NCBI GenBank assembly: GCA_035235625.1 | Contig: CP141147.1 | Coordinates: 29,804,756 to 29,868,755 of the forward strand | DNA length: 64,000 nucleotides | Reading direction: 5' to 3' | DNA from: Saururus chinensis | Lineage: Eukaryota; Streptophyta; Magnoliopsida; Piperales; Saururaceae | Shown: piece after piece, positions 10,535 through 22,354 of the stretch | Layout of the letters: each line of letters opens with the position of its first letter | Position numbering within the stretch: the stretch's first letter is position 1 | Translations under genes and position numbers: made by a program | The notes under the pieces: generated by a model | The model's input: the letters and a program-made list of their open reading frames with translations, nothing else | Told to the model about the DNA's origin: nothing | Databases searched by the model: none

Positions 10535-12555
10535 GCTGCTTTTGAGCCTAAGACTCGGTTTGAATCCTAAAAAAAACACAAGATTCATACTTGTCTCAAA
10601 AAATCTTTGAGTCCGGTCAAGGGAGAGCCTCAAAGGAGCAAAATGGAGTCATGTTTCAAACTGCAAAGTAAAATGCACCAAAAAATATCAATCACAGTTG
10701 GAGATCACACCCAGTCTTTGCTCTAAGCATATGCGCTTAGGCCAAATGGAATGAGGCCATCTTCCCCAACCCCACTACCTTCTCCAACAGTGCGTCCGGA
10801 AAGGCAAAAGTGGGGGAAGGTTTTCGTCCCCCGCCTATCAGCCAGACTATCGCCCTCCCCTCATCTTTTCAACGGCAGGATGTTGAGAGCTCGGAAACCC
10901 GTCTACGACCCAACAACGGCAGACGAGTTTTTCCCTTATAATCAATAAAGAGAAACATAACATCAACGTACATAACCAGAATATGCACTCAACATAGGCC
11001 TACTTATTGCATATGGAATCATTATTCGCTTTTACACGTTTTGGTTTCTTAGCAGGCAAAGCTCACGCGCAGTGTCAGTACTTCTTCACAGCTGCTTTAG
11101 CACTTACGGACTTATGCAATAAGGGCAAGTGCTGTTTACAGTGACTGACTCAAAATAATCTATATATGTACATGAACTACGGCAATTCTCTCTCTCTCTC
11201 TCTCACATAGTCTAATTAGCTTGAGAAAGCGACGCCACAGGTTAGAAGCATAAACTGTTTTTTTCAGAAGCACACAGCAGAAGAAGGCAAAGAAAGGAAA
11301 GGTGGGGAAGAAGAAGCTGCTTCTTGTTCTTCTTCTTTTGCTTCTCTGCCAACCCTGACCATATTCACTCAGTCATGGATTGTTTGGGTTTCCCGCCCCC
11401 TCCCTCCTCCCCTCCCCCCATATACTTGTCTAGCTTTGCAGCTTCCTATTTCCGACAACTGAGCGGCACTACTCGGGGAAGCATGTAAGCAGAAATAAAT
11501 GATGGACAGAAAGGAAAAGTAAAAAAGCAAAGGGTGGATTTGATAGGGTTCGTTAGCTTGCTCGGTAGCATGGAATTGGAAATTTGTGAAAAAAAGGGGA
11601 GGGCGGGGCTTTTCTTTGTCTTTGTTGCCATGGCTTGAATGAGGATAAGTGGGTCTTTTTGTTGACAGTAGAGAGAGAAACAGAAAGTGAAAGCTCCAGG
11701 AAAAACCAAGATAGAATTATGGGAGAGGTAGCTGCAAACTGGACTAGTATGCTTGGATTTCTAGGCTAGTGGTCCAACACCTATCATATAATTATATATT
11801 TTCGTAAAATGTACTATATACTGATTGTCACATCTATAATTGTTGTTATTTCTTGCGTATTAGTACGTTTTTAATGACTATTAGTGTTGGGCAAGGCCCT
11901 TATAAGCTGATCTGCTGGCTTTATCTTTAGCAGTATCCCCACATCTTTGTAATCCCTTTTTCTCTTCCATATTAAAGTTTCTCGGAAGCTCCTCCTGGTC
12001 CCAGAATTGGGTGGCGCACCACCTTCATTACAGCCGGTTCACAGGTTTAAGGTTCAGGAAGTGTGCAGCTGTGGACTTGCTGAAAGTACCATGAGGGTGA
12101 TAATTCAAACCTAAAAGTGGTCCTCAACGAGGCAGTGACAAAATAAAGAAACCCAAAAAATGGTTCTGATCAATGAATAATTTATAGTCTTATTATGTGA
12201 AAAGAAGTAAACTTACCAATGAAATAATTAAGTCTTGAAATAGTTAAAGATAACATTCATGATTGATGGCTGAAATTGTGCACAAAGACAAGTCTCTAGT
12301 TATATGCCTTTTTTTACATATTAAAATGAACTGCTTTGTCTGAACTTTGCTTCTTTTCTGGACACCAAATCAGTGGGCGGTCTCTAAGCTTTCTTCTTTC
12401 CTATGAAGCAGTAACACACCTTGTAATTGTGCGAGAGATGGTTATGATTTTCCTTATTTCTCTCATTGACTACAAACCACATGCTGTTATTTTCCTTGAT
12501 ACAAAGAAGACCAAATCCCTTTCAAATTGTTGCATCCCAACTCTATAAAGAGAGT
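10535..12555. other. Intergenic, mostly single-copy-looking sequence
   Basis: There is no supported gene. A CT microsatellite lies at 11189-11206. GC content is higher around 10740-10940, with a 65-codon plus-strand frame rich in Pro and Arg, and 11270-11720 is purine-rich; neither matches a family I know. A C-rich run lies at 11395-11420. This could hold an unrecognised untranslated exon or regulatory DNA. Confidence 0.35.
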
Positions 12556-12557
12556 TC

Positions 12558-12796
12558 CTGTAAAATCTAAAATAGATAATTAAATGATTGATTCAATTCT
12601 CATATAGTATCTGAGATCTAGGTTATAGGAGGTCTTGGGTTCAAGTCTCGTTGGAGTCATTTATACCCTAATTATGTTCTACGTGTCGCACTTTAATAGT
12701 TGCTTGCACGTGAGGGGAGGTATTAGATTATAAAAAAAATAAATTTTTTTTTCTTTCCTAACAACTTAAGCTTTTGAGAAATTTGGTTATCTTACA
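12558..12796 (+). mobile_element. TRIM-like mini LTR retroelement
   Basis: The arrangement fits a terminal-repeat retrotransposon in miniature. A decayed methionine-tRNA primer site, AGTATCTGAGAT (consensus TGGTATCAGAGC), lies at about 12606-12617. A short non-coding middle follows, containing GGTCTTGGGTTCAAGTCTCG at 12631-12650. Then comes a purine tract GTGAGGGGAGG ending at 12720, followed by an LTR-like segment starting TATTAGA (from TGTTAGA) with CTAACAACTTAAGCTTTTGAG and ending GTTATCTTACA at 12796. The left LTR (about 12558-12605) is poorly preserved. From general knowledge, non-coding plant elements with this PBS/PPT spacing and a CTTAAGCTTTT LTR are widespread. The GGTTCAAGTCT box could alternatively suggest a tRNA-derived SINE. 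Confidence 0.45.
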
Positions 12797-12799
12797 ATA

Positions 12800-15070
12800 A
12801 TCACTAATTAATTTTCCACAACGAGTCCAGAAATCAAAATCTAGATATGTGATTTGGTTAAAAAGATTTGTAAATTAGAGAAGTAATTTTGCTATACTTT
12901 TGAACAAGAAGATAGAAAATCGAATATGAAAATAACTTATTTGTTGAATAGAAATGTACCTGAGAAACTTTACAAATGGGAAACCATAGAGCCTCCAAAC
13001 AACAATGTGTCTTAATTACTATATGGTTTACCAAACAAATATACTACATGGATTTGCAGCTATATTTTAATTTTTCTATCTTTTTAACTCCATGCCGTAA
13101 GCTCTCTTTCTGTTAGCAAATGACCTGCTGCAAGTTGTCAATGAATATAGAGACATGACATCTGATTGCTCATTACGTAGAACCTCCGAAATAAATAGGC
13201 AATATTAATAGGATGAGGAATTTAAGTAGAAGACGTGTTTTAAAGTGAAGACAGTCTGGAGCAGTGAAGATTGCATGTTCATAAGCAGCATAGAGAAATT
13301 GTAGATGGCATTTCTTAAATATTTTCGATAAAGAAATTAATGTAGAAGATATAAACTGGCTTAGGTTCATTAACTATACCTGTTTTTGCTCGTATTGGTT
13401 GAGAGGAATCGATTAGATTGTAATGAAGGGTGTGGAGGCTATCATAGAACAGAAATGGCATAAATCTAGCCCCAGAAAGTTGTGTTTTCTTTCCTTCTTG
13501 GATGCACATGCACAGCGACATGAACTGCAATTAAACTTGGATTTGATCTTTTATGAAACAATGAGATGGGACACAACTCCAACTAATGACCAAAGGATTT
13601 TATATAATCCTTTTCCTTAGGCAATTTAACAAGCTCTTCCTGCCTCCTTGTTCTTTTCCCTGATTAAAACAGCTTTCACTGTCAAATTATTGGTGAATGG
13701 TCCATTGTTCATACACATGGCTCACATGTAGTGTACAAACAAAAGGACATGTGGTCCAAATTTTCTTTTACACAATTAAGAACCAAACCAAGAATGGCCT
13801 CTTTACTTTCTCAGATCAAAATTAACCTGGTTTCAATTAGGAAGAACTAAGCCGTACAAAAATTGCATTTGACCGAAGGCATCAGCTTCTTGTTTGTACT
13901 TCATGAATAGTACAGCAGTGGACCTTCTTTTCATGATACATTATATATATAGAGGGAGAGAGAGAGAGAGAGAGAGAGAGAAGCTAGGATACTTACAAAA
14001 CCATTCTATGGTGAAAATCTTGAACCTCTAACTTAAACCATTTATTGATCCTTAAAGGTGGTTTGTTAGGAAACTATAACCAAGTGAGCATATAATATGA
14101 ACAAGGCTGAGCGTTGGGATTGGGGACCACCCAAGTCATAATATTGTGCAGCTAGCATCGATTTGAACCTAGCATTTACATGGCTCTTGCATTGTACTAT
14201 ATATCAAGATAAGCAACAATAGTACAGAACAAGTCATCATATTGGGATGTGAGTTGCAAGTTGAGTAAAAGAAAATTTACAAGATTTGCCTCTTGTGAAG
14301 TCTAGAGAAGAACCTGTATTATAAAACTCATCACAGATTCTGATTAAATTGGAATGCATAATGGAACGTCATAGTATTATCCGAGCTGACGAATGTGATG
14401 ATTTCTAGCGAAACTAGTTGAGATTATTGTATTCATTTGCCTCTATTTAACAGAGCTTAGACCAGGATTAACAATATATGAATACTGGTAGAGGAGCCTG
14501 CCAAATTGCTGAACACGATAGGACTGACTGCTCTGATTCAGCGGATCAATCCACTGATTCTGATTCCCATGGGTCGATCATAATTATTGCTAAAAGTTGG
14601 AGCTGATCAAGACCACATAAGCAGTACTTAAGAATGAGGTTGTGTTTAATTAAGTGACTATGGAACAGGTTGAACTTTACAAACTACATACATGATCATC
14701 ATATATCATGGTTTTTCTCATGACATCACACTTCCCCCTGGGCAAGAATCTTTCTCATGAGGGAGGATGGAGAAAGGGTAGGCAGGTGGGCAAGAAGCTC
14801 AAGTAGACATCAGCCAGTACAGAAACCAGTGGTGCCCCCAAAGTCAAGAACTCTTCATACAGCCAACCAGCCACTTCTGCCACCAGCTATCATTATTGGT
14901 ATTTCTTTATCTCACTTTGGCTAGCCACCCTTCTTAGTTAATCTGCTAATTAATGACGCAACATCACATTTCCTTCCATCCCTCCCACCTCTTGCTCACA
15001 CATCAATTTCTCTCAACACCTGCTTTCCTTTGCTTAATACAAATTTCAAGACGCATTCTGTGAATACACA
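12800..15070. other. Upstream region of the NGATHA-like gene
   Basis: No gene was seen. The stretch is AT-rich and looks mostly single copy. A GA microsatellite lies at 13950-13980. It probably contains the distal promoter of the B3 gene at 15491, but no specific cis-element can be asserted from sequence alone. Confidence 0.4.
13950..13981. repeat. (GA)n microsatellite
   Basis: An AGAG-repeat run, preceded by a short TATATA stretch. Confidence 0.9.
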
Positions 15071-15080
15071 GCAATATATA

Positions 15081-15088
15081 TATAAATA
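15081..15088 (+). promoter_or_regulatory. Probable TATA box of the NGATHA-like gene
   Basis: TATAAATA sits in an ATATATATATAAATACCC context about 400 bp before the start codon. Transcription would be expected to start roughly 25-35 bp downstream, near 15110-15120, giving a leader of about 375 nt with a CT-rich segment at 15174-15208. The position is inferred from motif and spacing; no start-site data are available. Confidence 0.5.
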
Positions 15089-15115
15089 CCCAACTGATGA
15101 TAAGGACAAACTCAC

Positions 15116-15214
15116 ATGAAAAAAGACCAGATAATTCACAGGGCCCCTACGTATAAAGCTTCCTCCCCTACCCATCTCTCTCTCTCCCTCCCTCCCTCTC
15201 TCTCTCCACCTTAA
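15116..15214 (+). other. Upstream ORF 1 in the NGATHA-like leader (32 codons)
   Basis: ATG at 15116 opens a frame that ends with TAA at 15212-15214. The lower half reads through the CT-rich tract as a Ser/Leu/Pro run. It lies close to the predicted start site, so it may or may not be in the mRNA. Confidence 0.35.
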
Positions 15215-15278
15215 TCTCCTCACCTCGTATGACTCTGAACTGCAGATGAGGAAGCTTCGAGGGGGGTCGGAGATATAG

Positions 15279-15416
15279 ATGCAAGGCCTGAGGGTATCAG
15301 AGGCGATGGCTTCTCTGGCTCCGAGACTCATCTCAGTTTTGCAGGTCAAAGAAGAATCACTGACCTTCTCACTAGAGGGTGAAGATGGCCCATCTGGGTC
15401 GCTTGATTTTGATTAG
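15279..15416 (+). other. Upstream ORF in the NGATHA-like leader (45 codons)
   Basis: ATG at 15279 opens a 45-residue frame ending with TAG at 15414-15416, 74 nt before the main start codon. Two shorter frames precede it (starts at about 15229 and 15246). The peptide ends in an acidic stretch (EGEDGPSGSLDFD). If the leader is transcribed as inferred, scanning ribosomes would meet several AUGs first, which would lower translation of the main protein. Conservation is unknown. Confidence 0.4.
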
Positions 15417-15490
15417 ATTCTACCATTAGACCTCGATTCGCTGGTCCGCAGTGAGCTAACCCTGTATCTTCAGCTGATAAACCCTCCGAA

Positions 15491-16561
15491 ATGGCGTTTA
15501 TAGAAGAAAGAGACGAATATGCTAAGGAAGAAGCGGAGGAGGAGAAGCAGGCTATGGAGCTAAAAGAAGATGTGAGAATTAGCCACCCTTTTTCCTTTGG
15601 CCCTTCATCGTCTTCCTCACAACACAAATTCAACCAAGCTTACTTCGGGCCGTCGTCAATTTACGACCAATCGGTGGGTGCGAGCAGCTCCGGAGCCGCC
15701 GCAGGTGAGGCAGCGTGCGAAGAGGAGAGGGAGCACATGTTCGACAAGGTGGTGACCCCCAGCGACGTGGGGAAGCTGAACCGGCTGGTCATCCCCAAGC
15801 AGCACGCCGAGAAATATTTCCCCCTCGACTCATCAGCCAACGAAAAGGGCCTTCTGCTCAACTTTGAGGACCGGAGCGGCAAGCCGTGGCGTTTCCGGTA
15901 TTCCTACTGGAACAGCAGCCAGAGCTACGTGATGACCAAGGGGTGGAGCCGATTCGTCAAGGAGAAGAAGCTTGACGCCGGCGACATCGTCTCCTTTGAG
16001 CGTTGCGTCGGCAAGGCTGGGCAGGACCGCTTTTACATAGACTGGCGGCGGCGTCCCAACATGGCCGACCCGTCCCTGCACGGCCTCCCGGTGCACCACC
16101 GGTCGGTGCCATGGGGAAGGCTCTTCTTCCCGCCTATTCCTAGGAGCCATTTACAGTTTAATTATGGTTACAATGTGATGAACCCAGCCGCCCTTAATTG
16201 CCTGCGGCCGGCGGGAGGGCCAATGGTCGGAGGAGGACTGCAATATTCCCGCAGCACCATGGTGAGCTCGCCTATGGTGTTTGAGTCAGTGCCGCTGGTT
16301 CACAGCTCAGCGGCAGTGGCAGTGGCCGGGAAGAGGGTGAGGCTTTTTGGTGTGAACTTGGACTGCCCCACAGGGGAAGAAGCTGATGGACATGATGATA
16401 ATGTGGCCAAGACTGCTCACACTTTGCTGCTGCCAATTCCAGAACCTCAGGTTCAGCCTTCTCCACCATCCCAGCTGAGATTATACAGTGGTGGCTCATC
16501 AATTTCCGGGGAGTTGCAAAGAAAGCCAAAGCCATCTTTGTCTTTGGATTTGGACATCTGA
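15491..16561 (+). CDS. NGATHA-like B3-domain transcription factor
   Basis: The single exon encodes 356 residues. An acidic N-terminus (residues 1-30, Glu/Lys-rich) is followed by a Ser/Ala/Gly linker, then one complete B3 DNA-binding domain at about 81-188. The domain starts [20 protein letters not shown] and contains [19 protein letters not shown] and [11 protein letters not shown], ending in FYIDWRRRP. There is no AP2 domain, which separates it from full RAV proteins and places it with the NGATHA/NGATHA-like group. The repression motif RLFGV is at 284-288, and the extreme C-terminus is SLSLDLDI, an LxLxL (EAR-type) motif at 350-354. Known NGATHA proteins are nuclear regulators that limit lateral-organ growth and direct style development; the same role here is inference. 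The start is the first in-frame ATG before the acidic N-terminus. The coding region is much GC-richer than its surroundings. Which NGA paralogue it is cannot be decided. Confidence 0.95.
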   Translation: MAFIEERDEYAKEEAEEEKQAMELKEDVRISHPFSFGPSSSSSQHKFNQAYFGPSSIYDQSVGASSSGAAAGEAACEEEREHMFDKVVTPSDVGKLNRLVIPKQHAEKYFPLDSSANEKGLLLNFEDRSGKPWRFRYSYWNSSQSYVMTKGWSRFVKEKKLDAGDIVSFERCVGKAGQDRFYIDWRRRPNMADPSLHGLPVHHRSVPWGRLFFPPIPRSHLQFNYGYNVMNPAALNCLRPAGGPMVGGGLQYSRSTMVSSPMVFESVPLVHSSAAVAVAGKRVRLFGVNLDCPTGEEADGHDDNVAKTAHTLLLPIPEPQVQPSPPSQLRLYSGGSSISGELQRKPKPSLSLDLDI

Positions 16562-18160
16562 TTGGTAAGAGGGAGAGAATTACACAGCTAATTCCTGAAA
16601 ACTTGGTCTGAGTCTCTATGCTTGTCTCCCCTGAGGGCTTTATCTGATCCCTACACATCAATATCATTACCAACTTGATTGCCATGGAGACCTAATAAGA
16701 AGATCGGCCATTAGAGATAAAAGAGACAAACTGTTTGATCATCTTCTCATTCTATTATAATATTCTGTCCCTTCAAACCATCTTGGAAGTAGTTTTCAAT
16801 TTATGCAATCAATAGAAATATTCTTCTTCTCGGAGAAGGTCTGAGCTGGGACAAAAGCTGCTGTTTTATATGTTTTGGTTTTCTTTTATCTGTAAATGGA
16901 TATAGGCATAGGCTTGGATCATTGAGAAGTACCCTTCCTATGTCACATTTTCCTTTTGTAGACCCTGAATTGATCTGATCAATGCATCCAAGCTACATGT
17001 TCACAAGCTCATCAAAAGTTCTTTATATAACCGCTTCCTTTACTCCGTTTTGTTCCCGACTTGTTTGCTACAAAAGCTGACCAAATGGAATGTATTCCAA
17101 TGTTGTCTCCCCTTTCTCTTCTTTTTACCATTTTGTTCCTAATATTCATTCCTGGTTAGAATAATACAGCTCCAAAGAGTGAAGGGAGAGGCACCCATCA
17201 AGTCATAATGTCACATTGAAAGGTCAGATTTCTATTTGCCATCCATTTCTTATCTTCTGTTACTCGTGCTCAGTTGCGGATAGCTTCCATTTGCGTGGCT
17301 GTATTACCTAGTTTTTATTTTTTTGAAGTAAAAATGCCCTAAAGGTACCTTGTTGGTATGTCTTCCATAAGACCAGCTAAGTTTTCCCAAATAAGACAGC
17401 TTCGTACACTAGACTACAACCACAAAACTCCGGAGCTTTTAAGTGGGACGGAAGTACAGGGCCTCTATAAGTACATATTGGCTTTATGTGAAACATGGGT
17501 AGAAGGGATCAGGAGATGGTCATGTATACATAAAGCTTAAAGATAGGTATGTTTTATATTGTATGGTTCCATAGATGCTTGTTTGTGTCTTTGCTTAAAT
17601 TTAACAGTATATTTATATGAAGAAAGTTTCTATCAAAAAGAATTGAAACCTCAAACGTACTTTGCAGGCTAATTCCAAATATAGGTTTTGTCATTAAGGA
17701 AATCATACCGGTTGTTGCGGTCAGTTCCCATGATTAAACATAACGCAATATTGCTGACAGCCTAAGACTTGTACATATGGAGTCACATTTTATTTGTCAA
17801 GCATTCTGTCTTAGAAAGAAATTTGAAGTGCTATGGCAAACAATATTATTTCATTACTTTCACCAAGTTTGAGTTGCAGCTTTCAAGGACCATCCTAAAT
17901 GGGGACATTATCATCATTAATGGGAACATGGATTACTTAATTTTTTACCACCTTTTTCTGAATCTTTTTTCCTTTTATATCCACTGTAAAGACTTTTCTT
18001 TGGCAGTTTTGATTTTAGGATCTTCATCGTCATCAGTCCAGAAGTTTGGCGTAGTTAAACCTACGCCGAATTCCTAACATATGATCAACTCAACGTACTT
18101 AAACAATGGTAAACAAATTGTAACGACTAAAACGGTTGTTTTTTGGTAAGAATATTTTTA
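16562..18160. other. 3' flank of the NGATHA-like gene and intergenic sequence
   Basis: The first 200-300 bp downstream of the stop codon probably form the 3' untranslated region; an AATAGAAAT poly(A)-like signal occurs near 16810. Beyond that I see AT-rich single-copy-looking DNA without coding exons. Confidence 0.4.
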
Positions 18161-18162
18161 TA

Positions 18163-18242
18163 TTCCCTCCGTCCCATTTTAATAGTCTGCATTTGGTTCA
18201 ATTGAAAACAAAACGCAGACTATTAAAGTGGGACATAGGGAA
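18163..18242. mobile_element. Stowaway-like MITE, 80 bp
   Basis: Nearly perfect terminal inverted repeats start TTCCCTCCGTCCCATTTTAA on the left and end AAAGTGGGACATAGGGAA on the right. They extend inward through AATAGTCTGC / GCAGACTATT, so almost the whole element folds into one hairpin. It is flanked by TA dinucleotides (18161-18162 and 18243-18244), the Tc1/mariner target preference. Confidence 0.85.
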
Positions 18243-18249
18243 TATTAAG

Positions 18250-20430
18250 CTCAAGAAAGGGAGTGTAAATCAAGTAATAATGAAACTGTGTACAGTTCTC
18301 TCTCACACACATTCACACACAAAGAAAGAACAATAAGAATGTCTTATACCAGTGGCGCATCTTGAAGAATTGTGTTAATAAAGCGGTTTGTTAACACTAG
18401 AATACTTGTATGTTAGCATCTCTGTGAGATGATTTGCATTCCTCTAGCCCTAATTGAAATTGAAGTGTGAGAAAAGAATGTTAGGATCAGAACCTTATAC
18501 AATAATATATTATGTAAATTACTGTACATGTGATTGCCACCAACATATACTGATATATCTCAGCTTTCTATTATCCTAGGGGTTCAGGTAATCAGGTCTA
18601 CCGTTCAGAACTTATTAGTAGTTTTAACGAAGTCTCTGAGCCACTGCGCGCAGCAAGCATACATGGAAAGACATATCTAAAATATTTATTCATTATAGGG
18701 CTACAGTCTTACTTTTGGAGCTGTTATTTAAGAAAGTATCTGCAGGAGCTATGATTTTAATTAATTGTTCTAATTAAGGAGAAAAAAACTTGCCTAATCT
18801 AATAGGTCAAAACCATTAACACAGTGGGAGACGTGGTATTGGATTTGCTTTATCAGATATGGTCTCTTACTTGTGTATTCAAAAGTATACTTGTATTAAT
18901 ACTAAAAAGAGGAAGTTAAAGATCCAACACCTTCTTATGACTTGATTCTCCAAGAGATCAGATTTCCACTTTCCACCATGCTCGTTGTCTCCGACCAAAA
19001 TCACATGTAAATAAAATAAGGACATGGATTCAGACACTACTATGTTTTAAAGTCACCAAATGTGGTTGACAAAAACATTTTATTCTTATGTCTTGTTCAT
19101 AACTTTCATATAATTCCGATCATAGTTTCTAATCAATAATGAGTGGAGAAGTTAAATTTTGTATCTGCACGTACACATTTGATTTCAACATAGCAGTTGG
19201 ATTATGAGATAGCAATCATAAAATTTTGAGCCTTTATATTCTTTATACGCTGATCATCCTTTTCTTTTGGATATAGTGATTACTTTCAGGGCCGGGCTGT
19301 TTGGATGAGAAAAGAGAAAGGCATAGAGGCCCTTTCAACAAAAACTCTCGTAAGAAGGAGGGTTAAAACTATAAAGGGTCTTATAAGTTGATACGACATT
19401 TTACACAATAAGGTGATTCAAAATTTTTTCCTTTAAAAACCAAAGTGGTGACCAAACACGCTCAGAAAACGCTTTACTTTAGAACTCAAATGGGAGCCAA
19501 ACAACCCCTTGCACGGTGGCATCATAAAATTCGTCTCCTTTCAGCAAGCATATTTTTCTATAACTTTGCGAGAGGACATATAAACACAAAGTAAACTTTA
19601 TATCATATCTTTTATGTCAAACATCTAAAAATTGAGACAAATTTTTATTAGGTAAAAATTCCAAAATTCACTAAAAGATAAGTCATATGCTCCACTATGG
19701 CCCTAATTTCACCATCTATGACAAAATCTTCCTTATTTGGAGTCTAAATTGAGGACCTCCCACAAATCCATGTATTAGAGGACCATAAAAAAAATGATGT
19801 TTTTTTATCACAAGTTCCTATTTTAAACCTTTACACCCCCTAGGCGCGAACTATCCATCAAACTTTGCACGTGGACACAACCAACAAAAATACAAATAGC
19901 GAACTATCCATCAAGCTTTACACAAGGACATTACTAATGGAAACAAAAATGGCAGGTGATTATGCCTTTGTTAAGATTTGAACAAACCACTGCGTAAGCC
20001 CCTATGAAAAATAGTGTAGAGGGACCATAAAATAGTGACACCCTGTACATTAATTATTTATAGATCAAATTTACAATATCACATAGGAAAGAAGAAATCT
20101 TGATACCAGCACCTACATTGTCGGATCAGATTTAATTAACTGTTTAGTTATTTTTGTTTATCTTCACATGACGTTCTAATGGGGGACCATGGTCCATTTT
20201 CCTTTTGCCAGACCCTAGCCAGTAGGGGTATGCTGCACAGTCACAATCACATTTTCTCACTACTTCTCATATGCTTTATTGTTTATAAACATAGAGTACT
20301 TCAATTCTCTTTGAGTATCCTCACTTCTATCTTCTCCACAATTCAGCTGAATCCTCAACATGATTTTCATCCATTAGGGTTTAATCCAAATAAATACACC
20401 CCTTCTCATGATCTTTGAATATGAGTCCCT
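18250..20430. other. Intergenic AT-rich sequence
   Basis: No gene is supported. Apart from the hAT-like element annotated at 19288-19510 I see no clear repeat. A GAACTATCCATCAA phrase occurs twice near 19845 and 19898, suggesting a small old duplication. Confidence 0.35.
19288..19510. mobile_element. Possible non-autonomous hAT-like element
   Basis: The left end reads CAGGGCCGGGCTGTTTGGATG and the right end AGCCAAACAACCCCTTG. As inverted repeats they share GGG.TGTTTGG. Non-autonomous hAT elements in plants often carry such ends. No convincing 8-bp target duplication is visible, so the call is tentative. Confidence 0.4.
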
Positions 20431-20436
20431 ACCATA

Positions 20437-20634
20437 TGCTCTCTCCATCCCAAATTAATAGCTCCATATAACAAAAAGGTTTGTTCCATATTTATAGCTC
20501 CACTTTGTTCAAGATTGGATATTTAAAAAAGAGTATTCTAAACTTATTTTTCCTTCTCTTAAATGTGGGTTTTACCATTCAATAAAAATAATTATTTTTA
20601 TAAATATAACAATTAATATAGGACGGAGGAGAAG
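20437..20634. mobile_element. Degenerate Stowaway-like MITE, about 198 bp
   Basis: The left end CTCTCCATCCCAAATTAATAG and right end ATTAATATAGGACGGAGGAG are inverted relatives of the CTCCCTCCGTCCCA family, and TA flanks both ends. The middle is AT-rich and no longer palindromic. Confidence 0.55.
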
Positions 20635-20639
20635 TAAAA

Positions 20640-22340
20640 TTATTAAAAGATAATAGCAAAAAGCACTACCTATCTAGTGACCTAAATCTGTCGCCCCCCT
20701 TTCACCCTTTTCATCACTCACTCTAGTGGGGAACATTCCAAGAAGAACCACGTCTGCAGGGAAAGCTACACCTTACATCCTCTCCAATAGATATATACCC
20801 CCTTCACATCACACCTGAAGTGCTTCAGTACAGTAAGATGGATGCTTAGCAGTAAATATGTTCAGCGGCAGCAGCAGCCACCAAGTTAGTCATGTGAGGC
20901 AGTCACATTACCCCACGCCACAGGCTCCGGTTGGAGGTTGCTACATGATAATAAAAGCTCATTATGCAGCAGTATACAGTATAGCCAAGTCTACATCTGC
21001 GCTCAGCAATAGAAGGCCTCCCTTTTTATGATTAAAGAGATCCAACCAGATCAGTCTTTACTCGGTGAAGCAGAAAGGGCATTGTGGCAGCACCACGGCG
21101 GCCGGCCATGGCTGCATTATACAGCTAGCTACGAAGCAGTGGGCTGATATAAGGCCTCCCCAATGATTGCAGGGGCAATGCTGGAGGGAAATGTGGCTGT
21201 GTACGATGAGGAGTCCGTGAGTAAGCAGAGAAGGGAGGCTAACGATCCTATATATGTAACTAGAACGTAGGTTCGATATTCATGAAGTCGCGCCGCTAAC
21301 TTAAGGCGGATCAGAAGCCTCTGATTCTTCCAGCATTCTTGGCTTCTGGATTCAGAGTTGGGTTGTTTTCATATCCTTTCTCCATAGCATATATGTTTGT
21401 CTATGAAGATGTCCAGAGCCGGCTACCCAGAAAGGTTCTGCCATCTCTGTCTCAGAGAAAGAGAGAGAGAAAAAAGTGATGAAGGATAAAATGCCCGGAT
21501 TTGCGTATTACTAGAACGAAAGGAGTTGCATGGTGGATATCCATTGCAACTGCGCAGCGGTGACACTTCCTTGTAGAAAAAGTATGAAACTTAACGTCAG
21601 AGTTGCAATGATTCTTCCTTGTATCACTATCTGTACACATTAGCTCTGAGCAGGTTCCTCTGGAGGAGGGGCCTGTCAGGGGGGCCACATTGGACAACTT
21701 GGTGGGCCATTATGCCGGGAGGACTCTGAGTGGCCAGATGGAAACAAGTCCTCCTGAATTAGGTCATTTAATGAGTACTGCCCCACTGGTTGGTCTCCTT
21801 GTCCCTTCCATTTGTTTTCTATAGCACAAATGTAAAGTATATGGCATAGTCTCTTGGATGGCCTAATTCAAATCTATACAGTCAAAGTTTATGAAAATTG
21901 GAAAACATTTTTTCTGACGGGGCTCCATGACCAAGAGTCTTTGATTAATGTACATAGGGTTCTAAGCATTGTACAAAAAGCTTAAGTTGGTACATAGTAA
22001 ATTAGGATCATAATAATGTGGCATATATGTTAGACATATATGTATCATGCTAAAACCCCTATGTTCGCAGGTCATGGACTCTTATCATGGAGCTTGGTCA
22101 GAAATAATTTAGCTAGTCTGCCTTATTTGAATCTCTAATGCTTCTAATGCCCAACCCACATTTTAAGATCATACACACTCTTCTTCAAGCGGAAAGAAGA
22201 AGAAAATGAATCCAGTCCTTCCTTAAAGGAACTCCTCTACCAAGGTCTTATTCTTCTATTTTTATTGTTCTCATTATAAAAGTGAAAAATCTTTTCAATG
22301 TTTATGAATTTAGTCCTTGTGTACTTACAACATGAATTAT
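20640..22340. other. Intergenic, GC-richer non-repetitive block
   Basis: Bases 20690-21420 are less AT-rich than the surroundings and lack transposon signatures. Short motifs such as a GCAGCAGCAGCC run (20866-20882) are present, but no exon with recognisable protein similarity was found on either strand. It could be conserved regulatory DNA or an unrecognised non-coding transcript. Bases 21420-22340 show nothing identifiable. Confidence 0.35.
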
Positions 22341-22354
22341 AAATTAATGCCTAG

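Noticed and set aside
10751..10948. 65-codon Pro/Arg-rich frame
   Set aside because: GC-rich but short, no homology recognised and no splice context; kept only as a note.
12638..12648. tRNA B-box-like GGTTCAAGTCT as a tRNA gene
   Set aside because: No cloverleaf or A box at the right distance; better explained by a TRIM or SINE.
15346..15882. Minus-strand frames opposite the B3 gene
   Set aside because: They are antisense shadows of GC-rich coding sequence.
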